Shown here piece by piece: positions 1 to 8,565 of a stretch of 64,000 bases of DNA. The DNA lies in contig NZ_MKIN01000020.1 in NCBI RefSeq assembly GCF_001938985.1, positions 372,001-436,000 of the forward strand, in the 5' to 3' direction. Made by a program: the position numbers and the translations under genes. The stretch comes from Gillisella taibaishanensis (lineage in GTDB: Bacteria > Pseudomonadota > Alphaproteobacteria > Rhizobiales > Rhizobiaceae). Under the pieces are notes generated by a model that ran no database searches, was not told the origin of the DNA, and was given only the letters and a program-made list of their open reading frames with translations. Numbering within the stretch: position 1 is the first letter of the stretch; every line of letters begins with the position of its first letter.

Positions 1-1
1 C

Positions 2-232
2 TCGCTGACGGCTGCTATCGCCAAGGTTACGGGGCGCACTCCTGCTCTGTCGACCACTGGCGGCACGTCGGATGCGCGCTTCATCAAGGACTATTGCCCT
101 GTCGTGGAATTCGGCCTCGTGGGCCAGACGATGCATATGGTCGATGAGCGGGTCGCCGTCGGCGATCTCGAAACGTTGACCGGCATCTACAGTGAATTCA
201 TCAGCATCTGGTTTGCCCATGCCGGGGCTTAG
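2..232 (+). CDS. dapE: succinyl-diaminopimelate desuccinylase, C-terminal fragment
   Basis: The open frame runs in from the left edge and ends at TAG, giving the last 76 residues of a protein. They carry the M20 peptidase-family stretch [10 protein letters not shown] followed by [14 protein letters not shown], which is the C-terminal catalytic-domain signature of DapE; the histidine of the MHMVDE motif is a zinc ligand in the family. DapE hydrolyses N-succinyl-L,L-diaminopimelate in lysine and peptidoglycan-precursor synthesis. The catalytic N-terminal half lies outside the window. The next gene starts inside the end of this one, so the two are probably co-transcribed. Confidence 0.85.
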   Translation, partial: SLTAAIAKVTGRTPALSTTGGTSDARFIKDYCPVVEFGLVGQTMHMVDERVAVGDLETLTGIYSEFISIWFAHAGA

Positions 233-815
233 GGAGGTTGAAATCTACCTGACCGGCCTCTGGCTCCTGCTGAAGGGCGACCGTCAGGGTTTCAACTACT
301 TCGATCTGACGGAACGCGGCGTCAGCCGCTCCTTCTGGTCCATCGGCTGGTCCATGCCAGCAATGATCTTTTCCTGGATTTACTGGTACCGGGCGCTGAT
401 CGACGAGATGCCTGTTTATAGCGAGATGCGGGCGCTGTTCTTCCTGCGCATGGCGATGATCGATCTCGCCACCTGGATGCTGCCGCTGGTGCTGCTCGGC
501 TTTCTCTGCCGTTTCTTTGCCCTTGCCGATCGCTTCAATGCGCTCGTGATCACGTCCAACTGGCTGGCCCTGCCGGTTGCCTATGCCAATGCCCTGCTGA
601 TTGCCGTGCTCTTGGTTGTTCCCAGCCTCGGGCAGGCGATCGTCCTGCTCTGGCTGCTGTTGTTGCTGGGCCTCGTCGGCGGTGTCTTCCGTCTGGCATC
701 GGCGGTCATCGGCGGCCATACCCTGCTGGTGGTGACAGTGACCCTGCTGATGCTGGTGCCGACCACGCTTCTGTCGGAATTTCTCGAGCGCTTCCTGGAT
801 GTGGCGCCGCTTTGA
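219..815 (+). CDS. hypothetical integral membrane protein downstream of dapE
   Basis: 198-residue protein with about four to five hydrophobic segments (roughly residues 40-60, 75-100, 115-145 and 150-185) and no recognisable catalytic motif. The ATG at 219 overlaps the last 14 bases of dapE, which points to translational coupling; an ATG 27 bases further upstream is also in frame but lies deeper in dapE. The short N-terminal soluble part ([18 protein letters not shown]) precedes the first membrane segment. I recognise the position (after dapE, convergent with truA) as one often seen in rhizobia, but not a function. It is clearly a real gene: the hydrophobic pattern is regular, and the frame fills the gap up to the convergent truA stop. 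Confidence 0.75.
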   Translation: MPGLREVEIYLTGLWLLLKGDRQGFNYFDLTERGVSRSFWSIGWSMPAMIFSWIYWYRALIDEMPVYSEMRALFFLRMAMIDLATWMLPLVLLGFLCRFFALADRFNALVITSNWLALPVAYANALLIAVLLVVPSLGQAIVLLWLLLLLGLVGGVFRLASAVIGGHTLLVVTVTLLMLVPTTLLSEFLERFLDVAPL

Positions 816-826
816 TGCGGTCCGGT

Positions 827-1645
827 TTAGCCGATATCGGCAACAGCCTTCGCCGGTCCGTCCTGTTCCAGGTTGGAATAGGGCCGCCAGTTGCCGTCGA
901 CAGGGTAATCCACCTGCATGAAATATAGCCCTTCCGGCGGCGCGACAGGGCCGCAGGCCTTGCGGTCTCGGGCTTCAAGCGCTGCGCGCACGTCCTGCGG
1001 CGTCATCTTGCCTTCGCCTGCCAGCTTCAAGGTGCCGGCAAAGGACCGGATCTGATTGTGCAGAAAGCTCTGGGCCGAAGCGCGGATCTCAATGAGGTCG
1101 CCGTCACGGCTGACATCCAGCCGGTCGAGCGTGCGCACCGGGCTGATTGCCTGACAATGGGCCGAGCGGAAGGTGGTGAAGTCATGCTGACCGACCAGCA
1201 TCTGCGCCGCCGCATGCATGGCCTCATGGTCAAGCGGCTTCGACACCCACCAGGCGCGATTGGCTTCGAGCGCCAGTCGGGCCGGACGGCAAAGGATGCG
1301 GTAGAGATAATGCCGCTTCAGTGCGGAAAACCGGGCATCGAAGGCATCGGGCATCGGTTCGGCAGACAGGATGGCGACAGCTTCCTTCGCCTGCGCAAGA
1401 TGCGCGTTCAGGGCATTGCGCAGCTTGTAGCCCTGCCAATCCCGCGACAGATCGACATGCGCCACCTGACCGCTGGCGTGTACGCCGGAATCGGTGCGTC
1501 CCGCCCCACGGATGGTGACCGTCTCGCCGGTCAGGGAAAGCACGGCCTTTTCCAGGGCGCCCTGCACCGAGGGTCCATTGTCCTGTCTTTGCCAGCCGAC
1601 ATAATCCGTGCCGTCATATTCAAGCACCAGCTTGTAGCGCGGCAT
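827..1645 (-). CDS. truA: tRNA pseudouridine(38-40) synthase TruA
   Basis: 272 residues, slightly longer than the usual 245-270. It converts U38, U39 and U40 of the tRNA anticodon arm to pseudouridine in the cytoplasm. The active-site motif [12 protein letters not shown] is present with the catalytic aspartate at residue 52. The N-terminus ([18 protein letters not shown]) and the FLHNQIRS segment near residue 195 are family signatures. The start codon overlaps the fmt stop by one base (TGATG), so truA is the last gene of a def-fmt-truA operon. It converges on the dapE-linked membrane gene with only 11 bases between stops. Confidence 0.96.
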   Translation of the reverse strand: MPRYKLVLEYDGTDYVGWQRQDNGPSVQGALEKAVLSLTGETVTIRGAGRTDSGVHASGQVAHVDLSRDWQGYKLRNALNAHLAQAKEAVAILSAEPMPDAFDARFSALKRHYLYRILCRPARLALEANRAWWVSKPLDHEAMHAAAQMLVGQHDFTTFRSAHCQAISPVRTLDRLDVSRDGDLIEIRASAQSFLHNQIRSFAGTLKLAGEGKMTPQDVRAALEARDRKACGPVAPPEGLYFMQVDYPVDGNWRPYSNLEQDGPAKAVADIG

Positions 1646-2619
1646 CAGGAGGCGGCCTTAGCATCAGGTGGCGAGGCAATGACGGTGCCGGATGCGATCG
1701 GCGTTCCCCGCAGAAACTCGATAGCGTCCAACGGTTTGCCACCGGCCTTTTGCAGCTTCAGGAGCTGGATTGCACCGTCAGCGCAGGCGATGGTGAGCGC
1801 GCCGTCCAGCACGGTGCCGGGTGCCGTTCCAGCAGGGTAGGGGGTATCGGCAAGGCGGCTCGCGAGAACCTTGATCCGTTCCGGCTTGCCGTGGATCTCG
1901 GCTTCGAACCAGGCGCCCGGAAAGGGCGAGAGACCGCGGATATGATTATGCACTGCGCCAGCCGCACGACGGAAATCGATTCGTGTTTCGCCCTTGTCGA
2001 TTTTGGCCGCGTAGAGCACGCCATCCTCGCTCTGCGGCACAAGCGGTAGCGACCCGGCTTCGAGCTTTGACATGGCCTCGACCATGGCCTCGGCGCCGGC
2101 AAGGCTCAAGGCGTCATGCAACTCGCCTGCCGTGATCTCTGTTGTAATCGCCAGCCGGCGCGTAAGCGCCACGGGACCGGTATCGAGGCCCTTTTCCATC
2201 TTCATCACCATCATGCCGGTCTCGGCATCGCCAGCCATGATGGCACGCTGGATCGGTGCAGCACCGCGCCAGCGCGGCAGCAGCGAGGCGTGGCCGTTGT
2301 AGCAGCCAAGCCTGGTTCCGTTCAGGATTGCTTCCGGCAGCAGCAGACCGTAAGCGACGACCACAGCGACGTCGGCGCCATGCGCCGCAAAAGCCGCCCG
2401 GTCTTCTTCCGCCTTGAAATTGGTAGGGGTCAGCACCGGTATTTCAAGCCGCTCGGCGGCCTGATGCACGGGGGATTTGGTCAGGTCCAGGCCGCGACGG
2501 CCGGCCGGACGCGGCGGCTGGCTATAAACCGCGATGATCTCATGCCCGGCTTCGGCCAAGGCCGTCAGGGTCGGTACCGAAAACTCCGGTGTTCCCATGA
2601 AGATGATGCGCAGAGCCAT
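1645..2619 (-). CDS. fmt: methionyl-tRNA formyltransferase
   Basis: 324 residues. The enzyme formylates Met-tRNA(fMet) with 10-formyltetrahydrofolate before translation initiation. The N-terminal formyltransferase domain (about 1-190) shows [16 protein letters not shown], with catalytic N108 and H110, and D146 in LDTGPV. The C-terminal OB-like domain (about 205-305) carries [21 protein letters not shown] chose the ATG at 2619 ([13 protein letters not shown]), the normal family N-terminus; a TTG nine bases upstream is less likely. Def lies 71 bases upstream and truA overlaps downstream, so deformylase, formyltransferase and TruA form one operon. Confidence 0.97.
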   Translation of the reverse strand: MALRIIFMGTPEFSVPTLTALAEAGHEIIAVYSQPPRPAGRRGLDLTKSPVHQAAERLEIPVLTPTNFKAEEDRAAFAAHGADVAVVVAYGLLLPEAILNGTRLGCYNGHASLLPRWRGAAPIQRAIMAGDAETGMMVMKMEKGLDTGPVALTRRLAITTEITAGELHDALSLAGAEAMVEAMSKLEAGSLPLVPQSEDGVLYAAKIDKGETRIDFRRAAGAVHNHIRGLSPFPGAWFEAEIHGKPERIKVLASRLADTPYPAGTAPGTVLDGALTIACADGAIQLLKLQKAGGKPLDAIEFLRGTPIASGTVIASPPDAKAAS

Positions 2620-2690
2620 GAGTGACAACCGATCTCGTTGATGTAACCGACGTTACCCGACAATAACGCTATGTGCGTGTTTCTAAGGTG

Positions 2691-3209
2691 TTAGACCGTC
2701 ACTTTCGACTTGGCCGCCTTGGTGAATTTCTTAATCACCATTTCCCGCTTCAACCGCGAAATATGGTCGATGAACAGCGTGCCGTTCAGATGGTCGATTT
2801 CGTGCTGCAGGCAGGTGGCGAGCAGGCCGTCGGCCTCGATCAGTTGCTCCTTGCCGTGGCGGTCCAGGGATTTCACCGTGACCGCTGCCGGGCGCTCCAC
2901 TTCCGCATAGTAATCGGGAATGGAAAGGCAGCCTTCTTCATAGGTGGAGACCGCCTGCGATGAGACGACCACTTCCGGATTGATGAAAACAAGTGGCTGC
3001 CGCTCATCGCCTTCCTTGGCGACATCGACGACCAGCAGCCGACGCGGCACAGCAACCTGAATGGCGGCGAGCCCGATGCCGGGCGCGTCATACATGGTCT
3101 CGAGCATGTCGTCGATCAGCCGCTCCAGGTCGGCGTCGATCCGCTCGATGGGTTTCGAGACCTCGCGCAGCAGCGGGTCGGGCAAAATAATAATGGGCTT
3201 TATCGTCAT
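2691..3209 (-). CDS. def: peptide deformylase
   Basis: 172 residues. This metalloenzyme removes the formyl group from nascent N-termini, undoing the modification installed through the next gene, fmt. All three family motifs are present: GIGLAAIQ (residues 44-51), EGCLS with metal-ligand Cys94, and HEIDH with ligands His136 and His140 and catalytic Glu137. The ATG at 3209 sits just after GGGGAGGGCC, an excellent ribosome-binding site; an ATG 12 bases upstream lies inside that Shine-Dalgarno sequence and is rejected. The lysine-rich C-terminal tail ([13 protein letters not shown]) is typical of alphaproteobacterial forms. Confidence 0.97.
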   Translation of the reverse strand: MTIKPIIILPDPLLREVSKPIERIDADLERLIDDMLETMYDAPGIGLAAIQVAVPRRLLVVDVAKEGDERQPLVFINPEVVVSSQAVSTYEEGCLSIPDYYAEVERPAAVTVKSLDRHGKEQLIEADGLLATCLQHEIDHLNGTLFIDHISRLKREMVIKKFTKAAKSKVTV

Positions 3210-3368
3210 GGCCCTCCCCATAAACCATCCCGGTTTTCAAGGAAATCAAAAAATGTGGCGGAGCCGCTGCGTGATTATGGCCAGCGTCGGAAGATGTGAA
3301 CAATGAGTTCTGGTGAGGCCTTTGCGCGGGCTCGCAACAGGAGAGCCAACACCTCTATCGCTGACGGA

Positions 3369-3797
3369 TCAGTTCAGCACGCGGCGCAGATCGGGCGTGT
3401 CGAGGGAAAAGGCGGGTATGGCGACGTCGAAGGTCTCCGCATCGTCGGTTTCCATCTCGTAATGGCCGAACATGATGCCGGATGGCGTGTCGAGCGGACA
3501 ACCCGACGAATACTCGTAGGATTCGCCAGGCGCGAGCCGCGGCTGCTCGCCGATCACCCCGGGGCCGCTAACTTCGTCGACCTGGCCATTTTGATCGGTA
3601 ATGTGCCAGTAACGGCTGATCAGCCGCACGGCCACACTCGACTGGTTGACGATGATGACCCGATAGCCCCAGACATAGCGACTGTCTTCCGGATCGGACT
3701 GTTCCGCCAAGTAGAATGGTTCGACGCTGACCTCGATATCGCGGGTGAGGGCGCGGTAGACGAAGACTGACTTCTTGACGCCTTGATAAGCATACAT
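3369..3797 (-). CDS. apaG: ApaG family protein (Co2+/Mg2+ efflux-associated)
   Basis: 142 residues forming a single ApaG/FNIII-like beta-sandwich domain. Signature segments are [37 protein letters not shown] and [22 protein letters not shown]. ApaG has been linked to Co2+ resistance and Ap4A metabolism in enterobacteria, but its biochemical role is unsettled. Rhizobial homologues normally begin [11 protein letters not shown]. Here that segment is [11 protein letters not shown] with a GTC valine that cannot start, so the ATG at 3797 gives about 12 extra N-terminal residues ([12 protein letters not shown]). No strong Shine-Dalgarno precedes it, so the exact start is less sure than the identity. 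Confidence 0.93.
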   Translation of the reverse strand: MYAYQGVKKSVFVYRALTRDIEVSVEPFYLAEQSDPEDSRYVWGYRVIIVNQSSVAVRLISRYWHITDQNGQVDEVSGPGVIGEQPRLAPGESYEYSSGCPLDTPSGIMFGHYEMETDDAETFDVAIPAFSLDTPDLRRVLN

Positions 3798-4022
3798 TCT
3801 GAACGGCCGGAACTGTTGGAGTTGGCGAGATCACTGTGCAGGTAAAATCGCCCTGCTTCAATAGAGATCATCAATAGAATTAATTTCTCATGAAAATTAA
3901 GGGGTCTATATAAAATCATTGCGTTCGTGGGGCCGAACCTATGACTGGAGTAGACAGCCGCTGCAGCCATCACCTCACGGCTGCCGAGCCTGCGCAGGCA
4001 CATGCCCACGCAGGCTTGATGA

Positions 4023-5207
4023 TCAAGCCGAAACGGCGGCCAGCGCCTGGGCAAAATCCTCGACCAGGTCCTGGGCGTCCTCAATGCCGCAAGACAGGCG
4101 CAGGGTGCCGCCGGACATGCCAAGCGTTGCGCGCGCCTCGTCGGTGAGGTTCTTGTGGGTGGTCGTGGCCGGATGGGTGATGAGGCTCTTTGCATCGCCG
4201 AGATTGTTGGAGATCTTCACCACCTTCAAAGCGTTCTGCAGGGCGAAGGCTGCTTCCTTTCCGCCCTTCAATTCGAAGGCAACGAGCGTGGAGCCGCCCT
4301 TCATCTGCTTGGCGATGATGTCCGCCTGCGGATGATCGGCGCGTCCCGGATAGATCACCCGGGCGATCTTGCCGCTATCGGCCAGGAAATCGGCGACCTT
4401 CGAGGCATTTTCCGTCTGCTGCTTGACGCGCAACGGCAATGTTTCCAGACCCTTGAGCAGCGTCCAGGCATTGAAGGGCGACATGGCCGGGCCGGTATGG
4501 CGGAAATAGTCCTGCAGGCTTTCTTCGATCCACTGCTTGGACGACAGCACGATGCCGCCGAGGCAACGGCCCTGGCCATCGATATGCTTGGTGGCCGAAT
4601 AAACGACGACATGGGCGCCAAGTTCGAGTGGGTTCTGGAACAGCGGCGTTGCAAACACATTGTCAACCACGACGGTGGCGCCGATCTGGTTGGCAAGCTT
4701 GGCAACGCCGGCGATATCGATGACTTCAAGCGTCGGATTGGTCGGGCTTTCCAGGAAGAAGACCTTGGTGTTCGGGCGGATGCCTTCTTCCCAGTTCTTC
4801 AGGTCGCGACCGTCGACCAGCGTGAATTCGACGCCATATTTCGGTGCTAGTGTCTCGATCACCCAACGGCAGGAGCCGAAAAGTGCGCGGGCTGCAAGAA
4901 TATGGTCGCCCGCCTTGACCTGGCAGAGAATGGCGGCGGCGACGGCGGCCATGCCCGAGGCCATGGCGCGGCCCTCTTCGGCGCCTTCCAGCAAGCACAT
5001 GCGCTTTTCGAACATGTCATTGGTCGGGCTGCCGTAGCGGGCATAGATATAGCCCTCAGTCTCGCCCTTGAAGCGGGCTTCGGCTGCCTCGGAGCTTTCA
5101 TAGACGAAACCCTGGGTGAGGTAGATCGCCTCAGAAGTTTCGCCATAAGGCGAACGCAGCGTGCCGCCGTGAACAAGTTTGGTTGCGGGGCGCCAGTTGT
5201 CGGTCAT
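4023..5207 (-). CDS. metZ: O-succinylhomoserine sulfhydrylase MetZ
   Basis: 394 residues of the Cys/Met-metabolism PLP-enzyme family. It makes homocysteine from an O-acylhomoserine and sulfide in the direct sulfhydrylation route to methionine. The PLP-binding lysine is K207 in YSATKHIDGQG. Other signatures are the YARYGSPTN phosphate-binding segment (54-63), ASGMAAV (83-89) and ESPTNPTLEVIDI. The start at ATG 5207 (MTDNWRPATKLVHGG) is preferred; the same frame stays open upstream to a TTG at 5285, but that extension would translate the riboswitch and terminator. Transcription is probably governed by the SAM-II element and hairpin in its leader. Cystathionine gamma-synthase is a close relative, but sequence and riboswitch context favour MetZ. 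Confidence 0.93.
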   Translation of the reverse strand: MTDNWRPATKLVHGGTLRSPYGETSEAIYLTQGFVYESSEAAEARFKGETEGYIYARYGSPTNDMFEKRMCLLEGAEEGRAMASGMAAVAAAILCQVKAGDHILAARALFGSCRWVIETLAPKYGVEFTLVDGRDLKNWEEGIRPNTKVFFLESPTNPTLEVIDIAGVAKLANQIGATVVVDNVFATPLFQNPLELGAHVVVYSATKHIDGQGRCLGGIVLSSKQWIEESLQDYFRHTGPAMSPFNAWTLLKGLETLPLRVKQQTENASKVADFLADSGKIARVIYPGRADHPQADIIAKQMKGGSTLVAFELKGGKEAAFALQNALKVVKISNNLGDAKSLITHPATTTHKNLTDEARATLGMSGGTLRLSCGIEDAQDLVEDFAQALAAVSA

Positions 5208-5228
5208 GGTATCAAAGCCTTTCGAACA

Positions 5229-5260
5229 CAAAAAAACCGGTCTCGAATACGGACCGGTTT
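5229..5260 (-). terminator. intrinsic terminator in the metZ leader
   Basis: On the minus strand a perfect 9-bp stem (AAACCGGTC pairing with GACCGGTTT, arms 5252-5260 and 5234-5242) closes a 9-base loop and runs directly into a seven-base T tract at 5230-5236. It lies between the SAM-II aptamer and the metZ start codon, 22 bases upstream of the ATG, so it is placed for premature termination rather than for ending an upstream gene. That it is controlled by the aptamer is inference from position. Confidence 0.82.
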
Positions 5261-5271
5261 GCACGCGTCCG

Positions 5272-5328
5272 ATCTTTTTAGCCAATTGTTTAACGTGGCT
5301 GCAAGCCGACCGGCCAAATCACCACGGG
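5272..5328 (-). ncRNA. SAM-II riboswitch aptamer upstream of metZ
   Basis: The minus strand shows the SAM-II (metA element) pattern. A P1 stem pairs CGTGG (5322-5326) with CCACG (5294-5298). The conserved loop start TGATTTGGCCGG follows the first arm, then GGCTTGCAG, then GTTAAAC. The 3' pseudoknot strand GGCTAAAAAG lies at 5274-5283. SAM-II elements are known mainly from alphaproteobacteria upstream of metA, metX and metZ, where S-adenosylmethionine binding reduces expression. The sequence fits my recollection of the Agrobacterium example closely. A covariance-model search (Infernal with the Rfam SAM-II model) would settle it. Confidence 0.93.
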
Positions 5329-5336
5329 ATAAGATT

Positions 5337-5365
5337 GCCATACGCCGTTCTTTTGCTTGCGTCAA
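5337..5365 (-). promoter_or_regulatory. candidate sigma70 promoter for the metZ leader RNA
   Basis: On the minus strand TTGACG (5360-5365) is followed after 17 bases by TATGGC (5337-5342), just ahead of the riboswitch. The -35 match is good and the -10 match is poor (three of six), but spacing and position would start the transcript a few bases before the SAM-II P1 stem. This is a prediction only. Confidence 0.4.
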
Positions 5366-5452
5366 TTGCCGGAGTTTGGTTTGTCTGGCGATTATGCTGG
5401 CAAAGCCTTGCGTTTGCTCAACGGCCAGTACCGGCACGGCAAGGAAGATATA

Positions 5453-6550
5453 ATGAAGCGGAATGCGGGCATCTTGGCGGATCGCGCCATCGGCGACTTG
5501 TTCGGCTCCGGCCGCTTGCTGAGCGAAGCCATGCTCGACAGCGATCAGATCCAGCCGGCGAGCCTCGATCTGCGTCTGGGCTCTAAGGCGCTCAGGGTGC
5601 GGGCCAGCTTCATGCCCGGCCCCAACAGCACGGTGGCCGAAAAGCTGCAGCGTCTGACGCTGCACGAGATCGACCTGGAACATGGCGCTGTGCTGGAAAC
5701 CGGCTGCGTCTACATCGTGCCGCTGATGGAAAGCCTCGATCTGCCCGCAGACCTGTCGGCCTCGACCAATCCGAAAAGCTCGACCGGCCGTCTTGATATC
5801 TTCACCCGGGTCATGGTCGATTACGCCCAGGAATTCGACAAGATCCCTGCTGGCTACAAGGGCCAACTCTATCTGGAGATCAGCCCGCGCACCTTTCCGA
5901 TCATCGTACGGCGCGGCTCCCGCCTGTCGCAGATCCGCTTCCGCATCGGCCATGCGCTGCTGAACGATGGCGAATTGCTGGACCTGCACCGCGCCGAAAC
6001 GCTTGTCGCGAGCGAGACGCCGAACGTCTCCAACAACGGCATCGCGCTCTCCATCGACCTGAAGGGAACCGGCCCCGAAGGCCTGGTCGGCTACCGTGGC
6101 AAGCACCATACGGCCGTGATCGATGTCGACCGCAAGGCCGCCCATGACGTTCTGGATTTCTGGGAGCCACTCTATAACAGGGGCCGCGAAGAACTGATCC
6201 TCGATCCCGATGAGTTCTATATCCTGGTGTCGCGCGAGGCCGTGCATGTGCCGCCGCTCTATGCTGCCGAAATGACACCCTATGACCCGCTGGTCGGCGA
6301 ATTCCGCGTCCATTACGCCGGCTTTTTCGACCCCGGTTTCGGCCATGCCGAAGCGGGCGGCACCGGCAGCCGCGCCGTTCTGGAAGTGCGCAGCCACGAA
6401 GTGCCCTATATTCTCGAGCACGGCCAGATCATCGGCCGCCTGGTCTACGAGCATATGCTGCAACATCCAGAAGGCCTCTACGGCACCGGCCTCGGCTCCA
6501 ATTACCAGGCTCAGGGCCTGAAGCTTTCCAAGCATTTCCGCGCCGGCTGA
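5453..6550 (+). CDS. dcd: two-domain 2'-deoxycytidine 5'-triphosphate deaminase
   Basis: 365 residues, about twice the usual Dcd length, matching the double-length dCTP deaminase family of alphaproteobacteria (two dUTPase-like beta-barrel halves). It deaminates dCTP to dUTP for thymidylate synthesis. The first half carries IQPASLDLRLG, STNPKSSTGRLDIFTRV and YKGQLYLEISPRTFPI; the second carries RSHEVPYILEHGQIIGRLVYEHM. The start at ATG 5453 follows AAGGAAGATATA, a good Shine-Dalgarno. The upstream in-frame ATG at 5357 would add 32 residues unlike the family. The gene diverges from the metZ riboswitch promoter and is followed by tRNA-Gly. Confidence 0.9.
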   Translation: MKRNAGILADRAIGDLFGSGRLLSEAMLDSDQIQPASLDLRLGSKALRVRASFMPGPNSTVAEKLQRLTLHEIDLEHGAVLETGCVYIVPLMESLDLPADLSASTNPKSSTGRLDIFTRVMVDYAQEFDKIPAGYKGQLYLEISPRTFPIIVRRGSRLSQIRFRIGHALLNDGELLDLHRAETLVASETPNVSNNGIALSIDLKGTGPEGLVGYRGKHHTAVIDVDRKAAHDVLDFWEPLYNRGREELILDPDEFYILVSREAVHVPPLYAAEMTPYDPLVGEFRVHYAGFFDPGFGHAEAGGTGSRAVLEVRSHEVPYILEHGQIIGRLVYEHMLQHPEGLYGTGLGSNYQAQGLKLSKHFRAG

Positions 6551-6618
6551 TCAACGCTTTCACGCCTGACTTTCAAGCTTGACATGCGCGCCCAAGTGTA
6601 GGAACTCTCGGTACCAAC

Positions 6619-6692
6619 GCGGGTGTAGCTCAATGGTAGAGCAGCAGCTTCCCAAGCTGAATACGAGGGTTCGATTCCCTTCACCCGCTCCA
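6619..6692 (+). tRNA. tRNA-Gly (anticodon CCC)
   Basis: Complete cloverleaf: acceptor GCGGGTG pairs with CACCCGC, D arm GCTC/GAGC, anticodon loop TTCCCAA giving anticodon CCC, T arm AGGGT-TCGATTC-CCT, and an encoded CCA at 6690-6692. The anticodon stem has one apparent G-A mismatch at its base. It reads GGG codons. It closely resembles E. coli glyU. tRNA-Gly genes are common integration points, but I found no duplicated 3' end and no integrase nearby. Confidence 0.96.
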
Positions 6693-6964
6693 AAAAAATC
6701 AATACTTAAAGACCAATCGTGTCACTCCCGCCAGTGTGTGCCACTTGCGCTGTTCAGCACGCTCAGCGGATATTTTGCGACTCATCTCCAGCCCATCGCC
6801 TCTGGCATAGCGTTTCGTCATCTTCGCGGTGGTATGAGTGGCCAAGTTCGCAGGGCCGCCAGCGGCGCTGCGAACGAGGCTGAACTTGAATGCCAGACAA
6901 TCTCATGGATTGCGACTTGCTCCCGGACATCAGCAATTTTGACCGCTACCCCGCGCTCTTTTCG
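6693..6964. other. intergenic region after tRNA-Gly
   Basis: About 270 bases with no convincing gene. A frame reading through the tRNA into this region gives the familiar tRNA-derived nonsense peptide and is rejected. I see no integrase, direct repeat of the tRNA 3' end, or clear terminator. It marks the switch from the housekeeping block to accessory metabolism. Confidence 0.5.
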
Positions 6965-7435
6965 TTACAGAAGCTTTGCGTCGATTTTGATGACGGCTTT
7001 ACGGATGGGTTCGCTACCATTGACCTCGCAACACGGGCGATGGAATTCTCCTGGAAAAAACACGATGAAATCACTGGCGACAAGGTTCAGGAAATTCTCA
7101 CGAGGCTGGTCTGAGTAGAACGCGATATCCTGTGTCGCGAGGCGATCGTCGATCGGCAGGAGGTCGGGATTGGGAGAGGAAAAACCGTAAGCCTCGCGAC
7201 CGTTAAGCAAGATTTGCACGTCAATATAACGCCGGTGTGCTTCCGGGCGAAGTTGGTCCGCCGGCCGCGTCGGCATTTCCTGGATGAGCACGAAAATATC
7301 ATCGCCCTTGATCGGATAGCGCCCGATCGGCAGGTTGTTGAGATCAAGTGCCAATGTGCTTTCGATTGCTTGGACAAGCAAGCCGGGCAGCGTTTTCTGG
7401 TAGAGATGCCAATGCGTAAGCGAGCCGGTGATCAT
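6965..7435 (-). CDS. YhcH/YjgK/YiaL (NanQ/EbgC-like) family protein
   Basis: 156 residues of the beta-sandwich family that includes NanQ (YhcH) of sialic-acid catabolism and EbgC. Visible family features are the RRYIDVQILLNGREAYGFS segment, AFYSDQP, and the metal-site stretch FFPGEFHRPCCEV near the C-terminus followed by RKAVIKID. Members act as sugar anomerases or mutarotases on acidic sugars. It is the last gene of the MFS-DapA-YhcH set, 118 bases after the aldolase gene, so it probably acts on the same imported sugar. The Shine-Dalgarno is weak. Confidence 0.85.
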   Translation of the reverse strand: MITGSLTHWHLYQKTLPGLLVQAIESTLALDLNNLPIGRYPIKGDDIFVLIQEMPTRPADQLRPEAHRRYIDVQILLNGREAYGFSSPNPDLLPIDDRLATQDIAFYSDQPRENFLNLVASDFIVFFPGEFHRPCCEVNGSEPIRKAVIKIDAKLL

Positions 7436-7553
7436 AATATATATCCAGACGAAGGGAGGTTTCAGGCCTCAAAAGCTATGAAACTGTGAAGCCTTCCAGG
7501 CCGGACCTCCGCCTGAAAGACTTTTGAATAGCAGTTGCCCGGCAGTGCATTGA

Positions 7554-8495
7554 CTACAGGCTGGCGATCCGGGCGCGGAACTGCTCCGTGCCGGCGACGA
7601 TCTTGTCGAGCACGGCATCAAGTGCCCAGAAGCGCTCGCGGATATCGTAGTCGATGACGCGGCAGCGAATACTGTCGAACGTGCCGATGCGCTGATGATA
7701 GAGCTTCGCCAGCGCCGGATAGCCGAGCGCCTCCGACACGGCGGAGAGAACCAGGAATGTCGCCAATTCTTCGGCCAGTTGCGGATGGTTTTCACCTTTC
7801 CGCCAGAGCCAGTTGTAGAGATCGGGATGGAAATTGGTGAAGACGCCGTTGAAGCCAGGTACGCCCGCCTGCATCGCGTCCCAGGCGATTGCCGCGTTTG
7901 CGTTGAGGATCTTCAGTGGCGTGCCCTCGGTCAGCTTCAGCCGGCGCTTTACGGTATCGAGGTCGCAGCTCACGTCTTTCAGCATGATGAAGCGGCCGCT
8001 GTTTGCGCAGTAGCTGAGTTCTTCATCGCTCAACAGGCGGCGATAGGGGGCTGGGCATTCGTAGAGACCGAGTCGCAGATCCTGCGGCAGCGCGGCGAGG
8101 ATCGCATCCAGTGTCTGTTTGAACGTACCAGTCCCCTGGTTATCGGAATCGAGATGATTGGTCACGAGGATCAGGGCGTCTGCGCCGACCCGGCTCATGG
8201 CCTGCAGTTCTTCCAGCTGAGCGTCGAGGTTGTCGCTGATATGGCCGGACACGACGACCGGGATACGACCTGCCGTCTTTTCGACAACGAAGCGGCCGAG
8301 AGCCACCCGCTCGTCCAGCGACAGAAACATCATTTCGCTGGACTGACAAACTGCAAACAAGGCGCTCGAGCCATTGGAAATGTACCATTCGATCAGACGT
8401 TCCAGACCGGGATAATCGATCTGTCGGGTCTCAAGAAAAGGTGTCAGCATGACGGGAATGACGCCGTGGATGGCGGGGGCTTGGCTGGTCATCAT
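7554..8495 (-). CDS. DapA/NanA-superfamily aldolase or lyase
   Basis: 313-residue class I aldolase-type TIM barrel of the dihydrodipicolinate synthase/N-acetylneuraminate lyase superfamily. The Schiff-base lysine is K173 (RFIMLKDVS) and the partner tyrosine Y145 lies in LGLYECPAP. The usual GTTGE-type substrate loop is replaced by CQSSEMMFLSLDER (residues 50-63), which argues against true DapA and for a sugar-acid substrate. It lies between the MFS importer and YhcH and is divergent from LacI, so an imported sialate-like or aldonic acid is the likely substrate; the sequence does not identify which. Either ATG at 8495 or 8492 could be the start. Confidence 0.85.
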   Translation of the reverse strand: MMTSQAPAIHGVIPVMLTPFLETRQIDYPGLERLIEWYISNGSSALFAVCQSSEMMFLSLDERVALGRFVVEKTAGRIPVVVSGHISDNLDAQLEELQAMSRVGADALILVTNHLDSDNQGTGTFKQTLDAILAALPQDLRLGLYECPAPYRRLLSDEELSYCANSGRFIMLKDVSCDLDTVKRRLKLTEGTPLKILNANAAIAWDAMQAGVPGFNGVFTNFHPDLYNWLWRKGENHPQLAEELATFLVLSAVSEALGYPALAKLYHQRIGTFDSIRCRVIDYDIRERFWALDAVLDKIVAGTEQFRARIASL

Positions 8496-8565
8496 CAGTA
8501 TCCGTTTTTGATTGGAATGGCGCTTTCCGGGAAACCCCAGAAAGCCATATCAGTTTTCACGACCC

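Noticed and set aside
5208..5285. N-terminal extension of metZ back to a TTG at 5285
   Set aside because: It would translate the SAM-II pseudoknot and the terminator stem; the family begins at the ATG at 5207.
5204..6535. Long antisense frame opposite dcd
   Set aside because: Rich in Arg, Gly and Gln with no family motif; a shadow of a GC-rich gene.
6619..6692. tRNA-Gly as an integration site with a duplicated 3' end
   Set aside because: I searched the window by eye for a repeat of the T-arm/acceptor end and found none; no integrase is present.
6511..7118. Frames over tRNA-Gly on both strands giving SSMVEQQLPKLNT- and RVKGIEPSYSAW-type peptides
   Set aside because: These are known nonsense translations of tRNA genes and recur in many genomes; the tRNA explains the sequence.
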